Origin: JASFJH01 sp050117725
Lineage (GTDB): Bacteria; Pseudomonadota; Gammaproteobacteria; AKS1
Length of the DNA stretch: 6,231 bases
Direction: 5' to 3'
Assembly: GCA_050117725.1 (NCBI GenBank)
Contig: JASFME010000137.1
Location: 1-6,231 of the forward strand
In this document: positions 1-5,801 of the stretch, in pieces
How the letters are laid out: every line of letters begins with the position of its first letter
Numbering within the stretch: position 1 is the first letter of the stretch
Program-made: the position numbers and the translations under genes
Notes under the pieces: generated by a model
Told to the model about the DNA's origin: nothing
The model's database searches: none
Seen by the model: the letters and a program-made list of their open reading frames with translations, nothing else

Positions 1-270
1 GAACGTGCCGATCGCAACCCCCGTGAGACAGGTCAGCAGCGTCACGCTCACCGCGACAGTCAGTGACACGCGGGCACCGCTTAACACGCGTGCCAGCAGC
101 GAACGCCCGAGATCATCATAACCGAGTACACCATACAGGCTGGCCTGGGGACCGTCGAAGATATGCTCGAGCATGACCGTGTTGGCCTGTGCGTTGCTGA
201 ACACACCGAGTACCGCGGCAGCCAGCCAACACAGTAACAGTGTTATCAAGAGCGGCAGCGGCTGCTTCAT
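1..270 (-). CDS. DppC/OppC-type peptide ABC transporter permease, N-terminal part
   Basis: Inner-membrane permease subunit of a peptide/nickel-class ABC importer; only the first 90 residues are visible and the gene runs off the left edge. Residues about 5-24 form a first hydrophobic helix. A short periplasmic segment follows, then GYDDLGRSLLARVLSGARVS (residues 50-69), which matches the family signature usually seen as LGTDDLGRD-hhSRhhxGARVSL. A second membrane segment starts at about 68. The first aspartate-preceding residue is Y rather than the usual T, a mild variant. The ATG overlaps the stop of the upstream permease gene in an ATGA arrangement (4 bases), and AGGTG lies just before it as a ribosome site, so translational coupling is likely. 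It should pair with the DppB-type subunit to form the channel. The exact paralogue (dppC, oppC, gsiD and others) cannot be decided from this fragment. Confidence 0.9.
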   Translation of the reverse strand, partial: MKQPLPLLITLLLCWLAAAVLGVFSNAQANTVMLEHIFDGPQASLYGVLGYDDLGRSLLARVLSGARVSLTVAVSVTLLTCLTGVAIGTF

Positions 271-1208
271 GGCACCTGCCTGGCTGGTGCCTGCGTGCGC
301 AAGCGCGGATCCGCCCACAGGTAGACAAGATCGGTCAGCAGATTGATGCCGACATACACGATGCTGATGAACAACACGCAGCCCTGGATGAGGGGGTAAT
401 CGCGTTTTTCGATGGCCTCAACCGTTAACCGCCCGATCCCCGGCCAGTTGAACACGGTTTCCGTGATCACGGCACCCGCCAGCAAGGCGCCGAGCTGCAG
501 CCCGAGCAAGGTCAGTACCGGCAACCAGGCGTTGCGCAGGGCATGGCGCAACAATACGCGCAACGGGGACAGACCGCGTGCGCGTGCGCTGCGCACATAA
601 TCCTCGCCGAGTACCTCGAGCAGGCTGCTGCGCAACATACGCATGAGCATGGCGGCCAGTGCCGTGCCCAGTGTCAGCGCCGGCAATATGACACTGCCGG
701 GATCCTCCCGGCCACTCACCGGTAACCAGCCCAGCCACACGGCGAATACGAGCATGAGTAACGGTCCGAATACAAAGTTCGGCACCGACAGGCCGAACAT
801 CGATACACCGCTGACCAGACGGTCCGCGAAACGGCCCTGCCGCACCGCAGCGATGAGCCCGGCCGGCACCGCCAGGCACACTGCCACCAGGATCGCCGCC
901 AGGGATAATTGCGCCGTGGCCGGCAGGCGTTCGATAATCAGATCGCTGACGGCCTGTTTGTTATATAAGGAATACCCCAGCTCCCCGTGGATGAGCCCGG
1001 TGTAATACTGCACCAACTGCCCGGCAAGCGGACGCTCCAGGCCGAGCGATTCGCGCAAGGCTTGCCGATCGGCCGCCGCGGCATGCTCACCGAGCATGAC
1101 CTCTACCGGGTCGCCGGGGATAATATGGGCCAGCAGAAACACCAGCAGTGTCACGCCGACCAACACGATCAGGGTCCCGGCCAGCCGTGTCATGAGCGCG
1201 CGCAGCAT
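267..1208 (-). CDS. DppB/OppB-type peptide ABC transporter permease
   Basis: Complete 313-residue inner-membrane permease, a normal length for the DppB/OppB/GsiC/NikB class. The N-terminal helix (about 8-30) ends in LLAHIIPGDPVE, the typical 'F-hxxhxPGDP' entry of this family. It is followed by the soluble insert with LGLERPLAGQLVQYYTGLI and the GELGYS motif. Several hydrophobic segments follow, with the cytoplasmic EAA loop EDYVRSARARGLSPLRVLLR where the ATPase docks. The closing TETVFNWPGIGRL and a C-terminal DPRLR tail are also classic. The start codon shares one base with the stop of the upstream YkuD gene (TGATG) and the stop overlaps the next permease by 4 bases, so all three are probably translated in a coupled way. 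An internal Met at residue 6 is possible, but position 1208 is favoured by the overlap and a weak GAAG upstream. Substrate class is peptide or nickel by family; peptide is favoured by the neighbours. Confidence 0.93.
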   Translation of the reverse strand: MLRALMTRLAGTLIVLVGVTLLVFLLAHIIPGDPVEVMLGEHAAAADRQALRESLGLERPLAGQLVQYYTGLIHGELGYSLYNKQAVSDLIIERLPATAQLSLAAILVAVCLAVPAGLIAAVRQGRFADRLVSGVSMFGLSVPNFVFGPLLMLVFAVWLGWLPVSGREDPGSVILPALTLGTALAAMLMRMLRSSLLEVLGEDYVRSARARGLSPLRVLLRHALRNAWLPVLTLLGLQLGALLAGAVITETVFNWPGIGRLTVEAIEKRDYPLIQGCVLFISIVYVGINLLTDLVYLWADPRLRTQAPARQVP

Positions 1209-1693
1209 CAGTCTTCGCGGATCATGACCGGCGTACCCGGTGTCACCAGTGAAAACAGCTTGATGACATCTTCGTTACGCATACGGATGCAACCATGCGA
1301 GGCCGGTACACCGATGGGTTCCTCATCCGGTGTGCCATGAATATAGATATAACGCTGCATCGTATCGACGGCACCGAGCCGGTTCACCCCCGGCTCGCAA
1401 CCACTCAACCAGAGAATACGGGTCAGGATCCAGTCGCGATCCGGTGCGGCCTCACGCAGTGACGGTGAATAGATCTCGCCGGTTGGCCGGCGCGCGACAA
1501 ATACCGTATTGGGCGGGCAGTCATGACCAATCATGGCGCGCACGATATGCCGGCCACGTGGCGTGCACTCACTGTCGTGCTGTTCACCGGGACCATTGCG
1601 TGCCGTGGATACCGGGGCACTGAACACGGTCTTGCCTGCCTCGCGCACCAACAGGCGCTGGGATGCAATACTGATATCGATGCTTCGCTGCAT
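1208..1693 (-). CDS. YkuD-family protein without signal peptide, candidate cytoplasmic L,D-carboxypeptidase
   Basis: 161-residue protein that is almost entirely one YkuD (L,D-transpeptidase catalytic) domain. The signature is intact: YIHGTP (H119) and ASHGCIRM (residues 131-138), with C135 the expected nucleophile and H133, G134 and R137 in place. The N-terminus MQRSIDISIASQRLLV is a beta-strand start typical of the domain. It has no hydrophobic stretch, no lipobox and no LysM or peptidoglycan-binding domain, so export is unlikely. The start is fixed, because the upstream gene's TAG lies 5 bases before the ATG. Most YkuD enzymes are periplasmic cross-linkers. A cytoplasmic YkuD, ElsL of Acinetobacter baumannii, is known to be an L,D-carboxypeptidase that trims recycled murein tetrapeptides. 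Lack of a signal plus location between a peptide-binding lipoprotein and two peptide permeases makes that role my preferred inference. Export by another route, or an L,D-transpeptidase role, is not excluded. Confidence 0.9.
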   Translation of the reverse strand: MQRSIDISIASQRLLVREAGKTVFSAPVSTARNGPGEQHDSECTPRGRHIVRAMIGHDCPPNTVFVARRPTGEIYSPSLREAAPDRDWILTRILWLSGCEPGVNRLGAVDTMQRYIYIHGTPDEEPIGVPASHGCIRMRNEDVIKLFSLVTPGTPVMIRED

Positions 1694-1698
1694 ACGGA

Positions 1699-3258
1699 CT
1701 AGTCCATCATACCTGTGGCATGCGCCGCAAGCGGTGGCATGGTATCGCTCAAGCTGACGTTCGCCAGCCCATCGTAATTACCGTCAGCACTGAGCGTATA
1801 GCCCGTGAGATGCTCACGCATCGCGACCACGTGATCCTCGTACCATAACGGGACATAGACCAGGTCCTCGTTGAGCAGTTGTTGCAATGCCAGCAAGGAC
1901 GGCAACATGGCCTCGACATGTGTTTGCGCAAGCGCCGTATCAATAAGTGTATCGGCCTGTTGATTGACATAGTGACCACGGTTGGCACCCGCCGGTGGCA
2001 GGGAGCGGCTGTGAAAAATATATTCAAAACTGTCCGGGGAACGAATGCCGACCCAGGTCAGGCTGTATAACTCGAAATTCCCGGACTTGATGTCGGCGTA
2101 GAACGTGCCCCAGTCGAGGCTTTGCACCTGCACATCAAAACCGGCGCTGTTGAGCTGCTCGCGGATCACGGTTGCCAGGCGCACGCGCAACGGATCGGTC
2201 GAGGTTTTGTAAACGAGTCGTGGTTTGTTGTGCGCGTCATAACCGGCCTGCTGCAACAGGAGACGTGAATCATTAGTACTGCAATGCCGTGCAGGCAACC
2301 CCCGGTGACCGGCCCAGTGTTCGGGCGGCAGCAGTGATTGCGCCGGACGCGCGCCGTCAGCGAGCAGGTAGTGAATCAATTTCCGGCGGTCAATCGCGCA
2401 GGCGATTGCCTCGCGCACGCGCCTGTCCGACAATGCCGGTTCGGCATGATTGATACCGAGGTACGTATAGTTACTGCCGTGCCGGCGTTGCAAACGGATA
2501 CCCTGCCTGTCTGCCAGCCAGTTGATCAGCTCCGGGGCGACATCGTTCTGCAACATATCGACCTCGCCGCGCAGCAGTTTCAAAACGCGGACGGTCGGAT
2601 CGCGTACTTCGAGAAAACGGAGCTGTTGCTGATCCGCGGTACGTTCCAGGCTGATGTCGCCTGCACCGTGATGCGCGACGAAACGAAACGCCCCGCTGCC
2701 GATCGGCAGCCGATGAAAGTCATGGCCCTGTGCGATCAACTTGGCCGGCAGGATACCGATCGTCAGGCGCTCGACAAACAGCGTGTCAGGCCTTTCCAGG
2801 TAAAAATCAATTGTATCGTCGTCGATCACCTCGATCCGCGATATATGTGCGAGTGGTGCGCGATATGGCGAGCCGTTTGCCGCGTCGAGCACATAGGCAT
2901 AGGTGGCGGCCACATCTGCTGCCTGTACGATCTGGCCGTTGTGAAAGCGTCGATTTCGATCGCCGAGTACGAAGCGATAATGCTGCACATCGAGCTGTTG
3001 CCAGTGCGCCAGTGACGGCACGACGCGCGATTGTGCGTCGAAATCCACGAGCTGTGCATAGAGCAAACGGTTAAGACGTGCCGAGGTCGCATCGGTAGCA
3101 TGCCTCGGGTCAAGACTGACCGGTGCCGTGTTCAGGGCAAAACGTATAACATGCGGCGATTCGGAGGCACTGCAGCCGGCAAGCGACAGCATTGCAACGA
3201 GCACCAACGCGCTCAGTAAATTACCAATCCTTGTAAGGATGCGTAACGAGGCTGACAT
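1699..3258 (-). CDS. Peptide-type ABC transporter substrate-binding lipoprotein (SBP family 5)
   Basis: 519 residues, the usual length for a DppA/OppA/MppA-type binding protein. The N-terminus has two arginines (R6, R10), then a hydrophobic core leading to the lipobox LAGC with C29 as the lipidated residue. Position +2 is Ser, so the outer-membrane sorting route is not blocked. The mature part begins with VIRFALNTAPVSLDPRHATD, the typical family-5 opening, and carries DRRVREAIACAIDRRKLI, the conserved helix of this fold. The reading frame is open further upstream to about 3528, but that part is antisense-like filler inside the CYTH gene, while the ATG at 3258 gives a perfect lipoprotein signal. 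No Shine-Dalgarno is visible before it. The start lies 38 bases inside the CYTH gene, so translation probably depends on coupling. It should deliver substrate to the two downstream permeases; murein peptides are possible given the YkuD neighbour, but ordinary oligopeptides fit the family equally well. Confidence 0.9.
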   Translation of the reverse strand: MSASLRILTRIGNLLSALVLVAMLSLAGCSASESPHVIRFALNTAPVSLDPRHATDATSARLNRLLYAQLVDFDAQSRVVPSLAHWQQLDVQHYRFVLGDRNRRFHNGQIVQAADVAATYAYVLDAANGSPYRAPLAHISRIEVIDDDTIDFYLERPDTLFVERLTIGILPAKLIAQGHDFHRLPIGSGAFRFVAHHGAGDISLERTADQQQLRFLEVRDPTVRVLKLLRGEVDMLQNDVAPELINWLADRQGIRLQRRHGSNYTYLGINHAEPALSDRRVREAIACAIDRRKLIHYLLADGARPAQSLLPPEHWAGHRGLPARHCSTNDSRLLLQQAGYDAHNKPRLVYKTSTDPLRVRLATVIREQLNSAGFDVQVQSLDWGTFYADIKSGNFELYSLTWVGIRSPDSFEYIFHSRSLPPAGANRGHYVNQQADTLIDTALAQTHVEAMLPSLLALQQLLNEDLVYVPLWYEDHVVAMREHLTGYTLSADGNYDGLANVSLSDTMPPLAAHATGMMD

Positions 3259-3688
3259 TGTAATAACGCGGATCGTCGGAAACTTCCTCGCCGAGCCAGT
3301 CAGGGCGGGCAAAATCGGCGTCCTCGGTTGCAAGTTCGATCTCGGCGACCACCAGCCCGGCATTGTCACCTTCAAACACATCGATCTCCCAGGTATGGCC
3401 GGCATGCCGCACATGGTAGCGGGTCTTTTCCACCTGCGGCTGTTCGCACAGCTGGTCGAGCATTTGCTCGGCCTCATGAAGCGGAATGGCATATTCGAAT
3501 TCCTGGCGACGCACACCCAGTTCGGCACTTTTTATATTGATGTTGGCGTGTTCACCTTCGATGCGTACCCGGATTGATGCCCGTTGCGGCGCGGCGAAAT
3601 AACCCTGCCGATAGCGGGTCCCCGCGTCGGCCTGTGCACGCCAGCTGTCGTTACGGACGAGGAATTTTCGTTCTATTTCTATGGCCAT
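3221..3688 (-). CDS. CYTH-domain protein, probable inorganic triphosphatase
   Basis: 155-residue single-domain CYTH (CyaB/thiamine triphosphatase tunnel fold) protein. The diagnostic N-terminal ExExK is present as IEIERKFLV (E4, E6, K8). The charged strands that line the tunnel follow in order: YRQGYF, SIRVRI (R40, R42), INIKS (K53), EFEYAIP (E63, E65), VEKTRYHV (K88, R90), WEIDVFEGDNAGLVVAEIEL (E101, D103, E116, E118) and a terminal YYNVSLV. Bacterial relatives of this length hydrolyse inorganic triphosphate with a divalent metal; the physiological role is unclear. The start at 3688 is chosen because ExExK normally sits within the first ten residues; the longer open frame to 3766 crosses the divergent promoter. 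It is the first gene of the minus-strand operon, and its 3' end overlaps the start of the binding-protein gene by 38 bases. No good ribosome site is seen. Acting in the cytosol is inferred from the absence of a signal peptide. Confidence 0.9.
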   Translation of the reverse strand: MAIEIERKFLVRNDSWRAQADAGTRYRQGYFAAPQRASIRVRIEGEHANINIKSAELGVRRQEFEYAIPLHEAEQMLDQLCEQPQVEKTRYHVRHAGHTWEIDVFEGDNAGLVVAEIELATEDADFARPDWLGEEVSDDPRYYNVSLVTHPYKDW

Positions 3689-3715
3689 GATGCATATCGT
3701 CGTAGTTGCCCTACT

Positions 3716-3744
3716 GTAGCAGATACAGGCTTTCCCGGTATACT
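3716..3744 (+). promoter_or_regulatory. Possible mtaD promoter with no room for a leader
   Basis: TATACT (3739-3744) is a good -10 hexamer on the plus strand. A -35 at normal spacing is weak (GTAGCA at 3716-3721). Only six bases separate the -10 from the ATG of mtaD at 3751, so a start of transcription 6-7 bases downstream would fall on the start codon itself. No Shine-Dalgarno is present, which agrees with leaderless translation. The -10 overlaps the candidate -10 of the divergent operon through the palindrome GTATAC. Confidence 0.3.
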
Positions 3745-3766
3745 TGCGGCATGACAAGCACAACAA
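3737..3766 (-). promoter_or_regulatory. Possible promoter of the CYTH-importer operon
   Basis: On the minus strand TTGTTG (3766-3761) is followed after 18 bases by TATACC (3742-3737), a moderate sigma70-like match. Transcription would start near 3730, giving a leader of about 40 bases before the CYTH start codon. The -35 box would fall inside the first codons of mtaD. The match is imperfect and no other candidate in this 62-base gap is clearly better. Confidence 0.3.
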
Positions 3767-5091
3767 AGCATATTGACCTTATTGTCCATGCCGATGCCAT
3801 CCTTACGGTCGATGCACAGGACCGCGTACTCGAGCAACACAGTCTGCTCGTGCATAACAGCCGGATCGTTGGCATCCTGCCGCAGCAGCAGGTCCGGCAG
3901 GCTTTCACGGCCGACCAGGTCATGGAATTGCCCGGGCATGCACTCATGCCCGGCCTGATCAATGCCCATACGCATAGCGCGATGAACCTGATGCGCGGCA
4001 TCGCCGATGACATGCCGCTCATGCAATGGCTGCAGGAACATATCTGGCCGGTGGAGCAGCGCATCATGAGCGCGGGTTTTGTTCATGATGGAAGCCGCCT
4101 GGCCATGGCCGAAATGCTGCGCAGCGGCACCACCTGTTTCAACGATATGTACTTCTTCCCCGATGAGGTTGGCCGTGCTGCCGCGCATATCGGCATGCGC
4201 GCCACACTCGGCCTGATCGTCATCGACTTCCCAACCGTGTGGGCCCAGGATGGCCAGGACTACCTGCGCAAAGGCCTGCAGATTCATGATCAGTTTCGCG
4301 ACGACCCGCTTGTACATACCGCGTTTGCCCCACATGCCCCGTACTCCGTTTCGGATGTGCCACTGGAAAAGATTGTTACCTACGCCGAGGAGCTGGATAT
4401 CCCGATCCACATGCACATCCATGAAACGGCCGACGAAGTCGACACAGCTGTGAAGGAAACCGGTAAACGGCCACTGGAACGCCTCGAACAACTCGGGCTG
4501 TTAACGCCGCGCCTGCTGGCCGTACACATGACCGCGCTTAACCAGGCGGAGATTGACAGGGTTGTCACCAGTGGCAGCCATGTCGTGCATTGCCCCGAGT
4601 CAAACATGAAACTCGCCAGCGGCATCTGCCCGGTACAGACACTGCTGGACGCCGGGATCAATGTCGCGCTCGGCACCGATGGTGCGGCGAGTAACAACGA
4701 CCTCGACATGCTCGGTGAAATGCGCAGTGCCGCCCTGCTCGCAAAGATTGCCGACAGGAATGCGTGTAGCCTGAATGCACATAGCGTGTTACGCATGGCC
4801 ACCATCAACGGTGCGCGTGCACTGGGAGTGGATGATCAGATTGGTTCACTTGAGACAGACAAACAGGCCGACTTTATCGCGATTGACCTCGACCAGCCCG
4901 AGACCCGGCCACTGTATGACCCCTGTGCACAGATTGTGTATGCCGCCGGACGTGAACAGGTACGACATGTCTGGGTCGCGGGCAAACAATTATTGCGTGA
5001 TCGGCAACTGCTCACGCTGGATGAAAAAGAACTGCTGGAGAACACGGCACAGTGGCAGGAGCGTATCTGGCAGACCAATCAGAAAGGATAG
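3751..5091 (+). CDS. mtaD: 5-methylthioadenosine/S-adenosylhomocysteine deaminase (TRZ/ATZ amidohydrolase)
   Basis: 446-residue cytosolic amidohydrolase that deaminates methylthioadenosine and/or S-adenosylhomocysteine to the inosine forms, a route for handling by-products of methylation and polyamine synthesis. The metal site is complete: NAHTHSAMNLMRG gives H73 and H75, the MHIHET segment gives H222 and the catalytic E225, and LGTDGAASNNDLDM gives D310. H195 in FAPHAPYS, H259 in AVHM and the HCPESNMKLASG segment match substrate-contact regions of the family. The start at 3751 is preferred because residues IDLIVHADAILTVD begin right after it as expected; an upstream TTG would add 15 unlikely residues. 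In Pseudomonas the methylthioadenosine deaminase gene directly precedes ubiG; here ubiG follows about 1 kb later after two inserted genes, which supports the assignment. Which of the two adenosyl substrates is preferred cannot be read from sequence. It converges with the DsrE-like gene. Confidence 0.9.
   Translation: MTSTTKHIDLIVHADAILTVDAQDRVLEQHSLLVHNSRIVGILPQQQVRQAFTADQVMELPGHALMPGLINAHTHSAMNLMRGIADDMPLMQWLQEHIWPVEQRIMSAGFVHDGSRLAMAEMLRSGTTCFNDMYFFPDEVGRAAAHIGMRATLGLIVIDFPTVWAQDGQDYLRKGLQIHDQFRDDPLVHTAFAPHAPYSVSDVPLEKIVTYAEELDIPIHMHIHETADEVDTAVKETGKRPLERLEQLGLLTPRLLAVHMTALNQAEIDRVVTSGSHVVHCPESNMKLASGICPVQTLLDAGINVALGTDGAASNNDLDMLGEMRSAALLAKIADRNACSLNAHSVLRMATINGARALGVDDQIGSLETDKQADFIAIDLDQPETRPLYDPCAQIVYAAGREQVRHVWVAGKQLLRDRQLLTLDEKELLENTAQWQERIWQTNQKG
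3932..3953. repeat. Perfect 9-bp inverted repeat inside mtaD
   Basis: CCGGGCATG (3932-3940) and CATGCCCGG (3945-3953) are exact reverse complements separated by the 4-base loop CACT. It lies in the codons for PGHALMPG, just before the metal-binding HTH motif. Because PG-x-x-x-MPG is conserved in this enzyme class, the symmetry may simply follow from codon choice. Confidence 0.6.
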
Positions 5092-5119
5092 CCCCACCAA
5101 ACAATTGCAGGATTGCCTG
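5092..5119. other. 28-base convergent spacer between mtaD and the DsrE-like gene
   Basis: The gap holds only a weak stem, CAGG (5108-5111) with CCTG (5116-5119) around an ATTG loop, and no T-run on either strand. I see no convincing intrinsic terminator, so transcripts from the two sides probably overlap or end by another mechanism. Confidence 0.4.
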
Positions 5120-5692
5120 TTAAATCTTTACATAGCCCTGCTGCTGCAATTTTTCGATCTCATCAGGTGCATACGGTACCAGCTCGATAAAGCCAGGCAC
5201 ATCTTCATTGCGCAGGCCGCGCTTCCGCATGACGGTCTGGCACATCTTTACGTCAATGATGTTATAGGCGTCGAGCCGTGCCGCCTTGTCAACCAGTTCG
5301 CGGTATTTCGGGTAATTCCGGATGGCAAACAGGTCAATCTCCGGACCATGCAGGATAATCGCGATCCCGGCCGGCACATCTGCCGGCCGGGGTTGCAGGG
5401 CAAGTGCTTCAGCCCTGTCCAGTAACTCCTCGATTTCCTCGTAGGAATGCAACACGACTTCCACCACGTACTGCCCGTGCGGTTCGATCTGCAGCCTTTC
5501 GGGCGCATTGTCCGGCAGCAGGCGCCCGGGGCCGGAGGAAGGTGGCAAGGGCTGCGGCGTCGGGCGTGGCTGTGTAGCCGCCTGTGCCGGGAGTGCAGGT
5601 GTGGACGACAGCGTATCCTTGTGCTGCTGTAGCAATAGCAGCGATTCGGCCACGATAATGGCGAACAGGATGATAATAAGCGTTTTGCGCAT
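5120..5692 (-). CDS. Membrane-anchored DsrE/DsrF-like protein
   Basis: 190 residues in three parts. Residues 4-21 form one hydrophobic segment after a basic MRK start, a signal anchor or uncleaved signal peptide. Residues about 32-60 are rich in Pro, Ala and Gln, a flexible linker. Residues about 76-190 resemble the DsrE/DsrF-like sulfur-relay fold: YVVEVVLHS, then GIAIILHGPEIDLF, KYRELVDKAARLDAYNIIDVKMC, and the C-terminal ELVPYAPDEIEKLQQQGYVKI, which is very typical of this group. C151 in DVKMCQTVM is the conserved cysteine and the obvious candidate for carrying sulfur. The exact substrate is unknown, and many such proteins have no assigned function. The start at 5692 is supported by AGGGGAAGGG seven bases upstream. 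The topology places the domain outside the cytoplasm, unlike classical cytosolic DsrE. It is transcribed divergently from the cupin-ubiG pair and may be monocistronic. Confidence 0.8.
   Translation of the reverse strand: MRKTLIIILFAIIVAESLLLLQQHKDTLSSTPALPAQAATQPRPTPQPLPPSSGPGRLLPDNAPERLQIEPHGQYVVEVVLHSYEEIEELLDRAEALALQPRPADVPAGIAIILHGPEIDLFAIRNYPKYRELVDKAARLDAYNIIDVKMCQTVMRKRGLRNEDVPGFIELVPYAPDEIEKLQQQGYVKI
5366..5391. repeat. Perfect 11-bp GC-rich inverted repeat in the DsrE-like gene
   Basis: The arm CCCGGCCGGCA (5366-5376) and its exact complement TGCCGGCCGGG (5381-5391) flank the 4-base loop CATC. All but one pair per arm are G-C, so the transcript should fold into a very stable hairpin. 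It lies in the codons for RPADVPAGI, between the first strand-helix unit and the LHGP strand of the DsrE domain. No T-run follows, so it is not a standard terminator. Confidence 0.85.
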
Positions 5693-5715
5693 GACGTTGC
5701 CCTTCCCCTGGCGGC

Positions 5716-5745
5716 TGGCACCACAGGCCCACTCCTCTATATAAT
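5716..5745 (+). promoter_or_regulatory. Promoter of the cupin-ubiG operon
   Basis: A perfect TATAAT (5740-5745) is preceded at 18 bases by TGGCAC (5716-5721), a partial -35 match. Transcription would begin at about 5751-5753, giving a leader near 50 bases. This is the only consensus -10 in the 109-base divergent region. The same AT stretch reads TATTAT on the other strand (5746-5741) and could serve the DsrE-like gene, although a matching -35 is poor there. Confidence 0.55.
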
Positions 5746-5754
5746 ATGAATAAC

Positions 5755-5796
5755 ATGTTGGGTTTTGGCGATCCAGCCTAAAACCATTTTTTGGAG
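5755..5796 (+). promoter_or_regulatory. Attenuator-like leader with a tiny upstream ORF before the cupin gene
   Basis: GGTTTTGGC (5761-5769) pairs with GCCTAAAACC (5776-5785) around the loop GATCCA, leaving one bulged base. It is followed by A and six T (5787-5792), the layout of an intrinsic terminator, but it sits after the promoter and before the cupin ribosome site GGAG (5793-5796). An ATG at 5755 opens MLGFGDPA and stops with TAA at 5779-5781, so a ribosome on it would cover the hairpin. No Shine-Dalgarno precedes this ATG; it lies only a few bases from the predicted transcription start. The hairpin is visible; its regulatory role is inference. Confidence 0.4.
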
Positions 5797-5801
5797 TCAA
5801 G

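Noticed and set aside
1478..1495. Short inverted repeat CGCCGG-TTGG-CCGGCG in the YkuD gene
   Set aside because: Only six perfect pairs, expected by chance in GC-rich coding DNA.
2338..3015. 225-residue open frame on the plus strand opposite the substrate-binding protein
   Set aside because: Antisense shadow of a well-supported gene, no ribosome site and no family features.
3259..3528. N-terminal extension of the substrate-binding protein up to 3528
   Set aside because: The extra 90 residues lie inside the CYTH gene in another frame, resemble no protein, and would bury a perfect lipoprotein signal that starts at 3258.
3679..4491. 270-residue open frame on the minus strand opposite mtaD
   Set aside because: It is antisense to a clearly conserved enzyme, has no recognisable domain, and reflects GC-rich codon structure.
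5092..5119. Intrinsic terminator in the convergent gap
   Set aside because: Only a 4-bp stem and no T-run on either strand.
4775..5425. 216-residue plus-strand open frame across the mtaD end and the DsrE-like gene
   Set aside because: It overlaps two real genes in wrong frames and its composition is rich in Arg, Cys and His without any motif.
5716..5731. Possible sigma54 promoter at TGGCAC
   Set aside because: The -12 element should read TTGC at the proper spacing, but the sequence there is GCCC; a sigma70 reading with TATAAT is much better.
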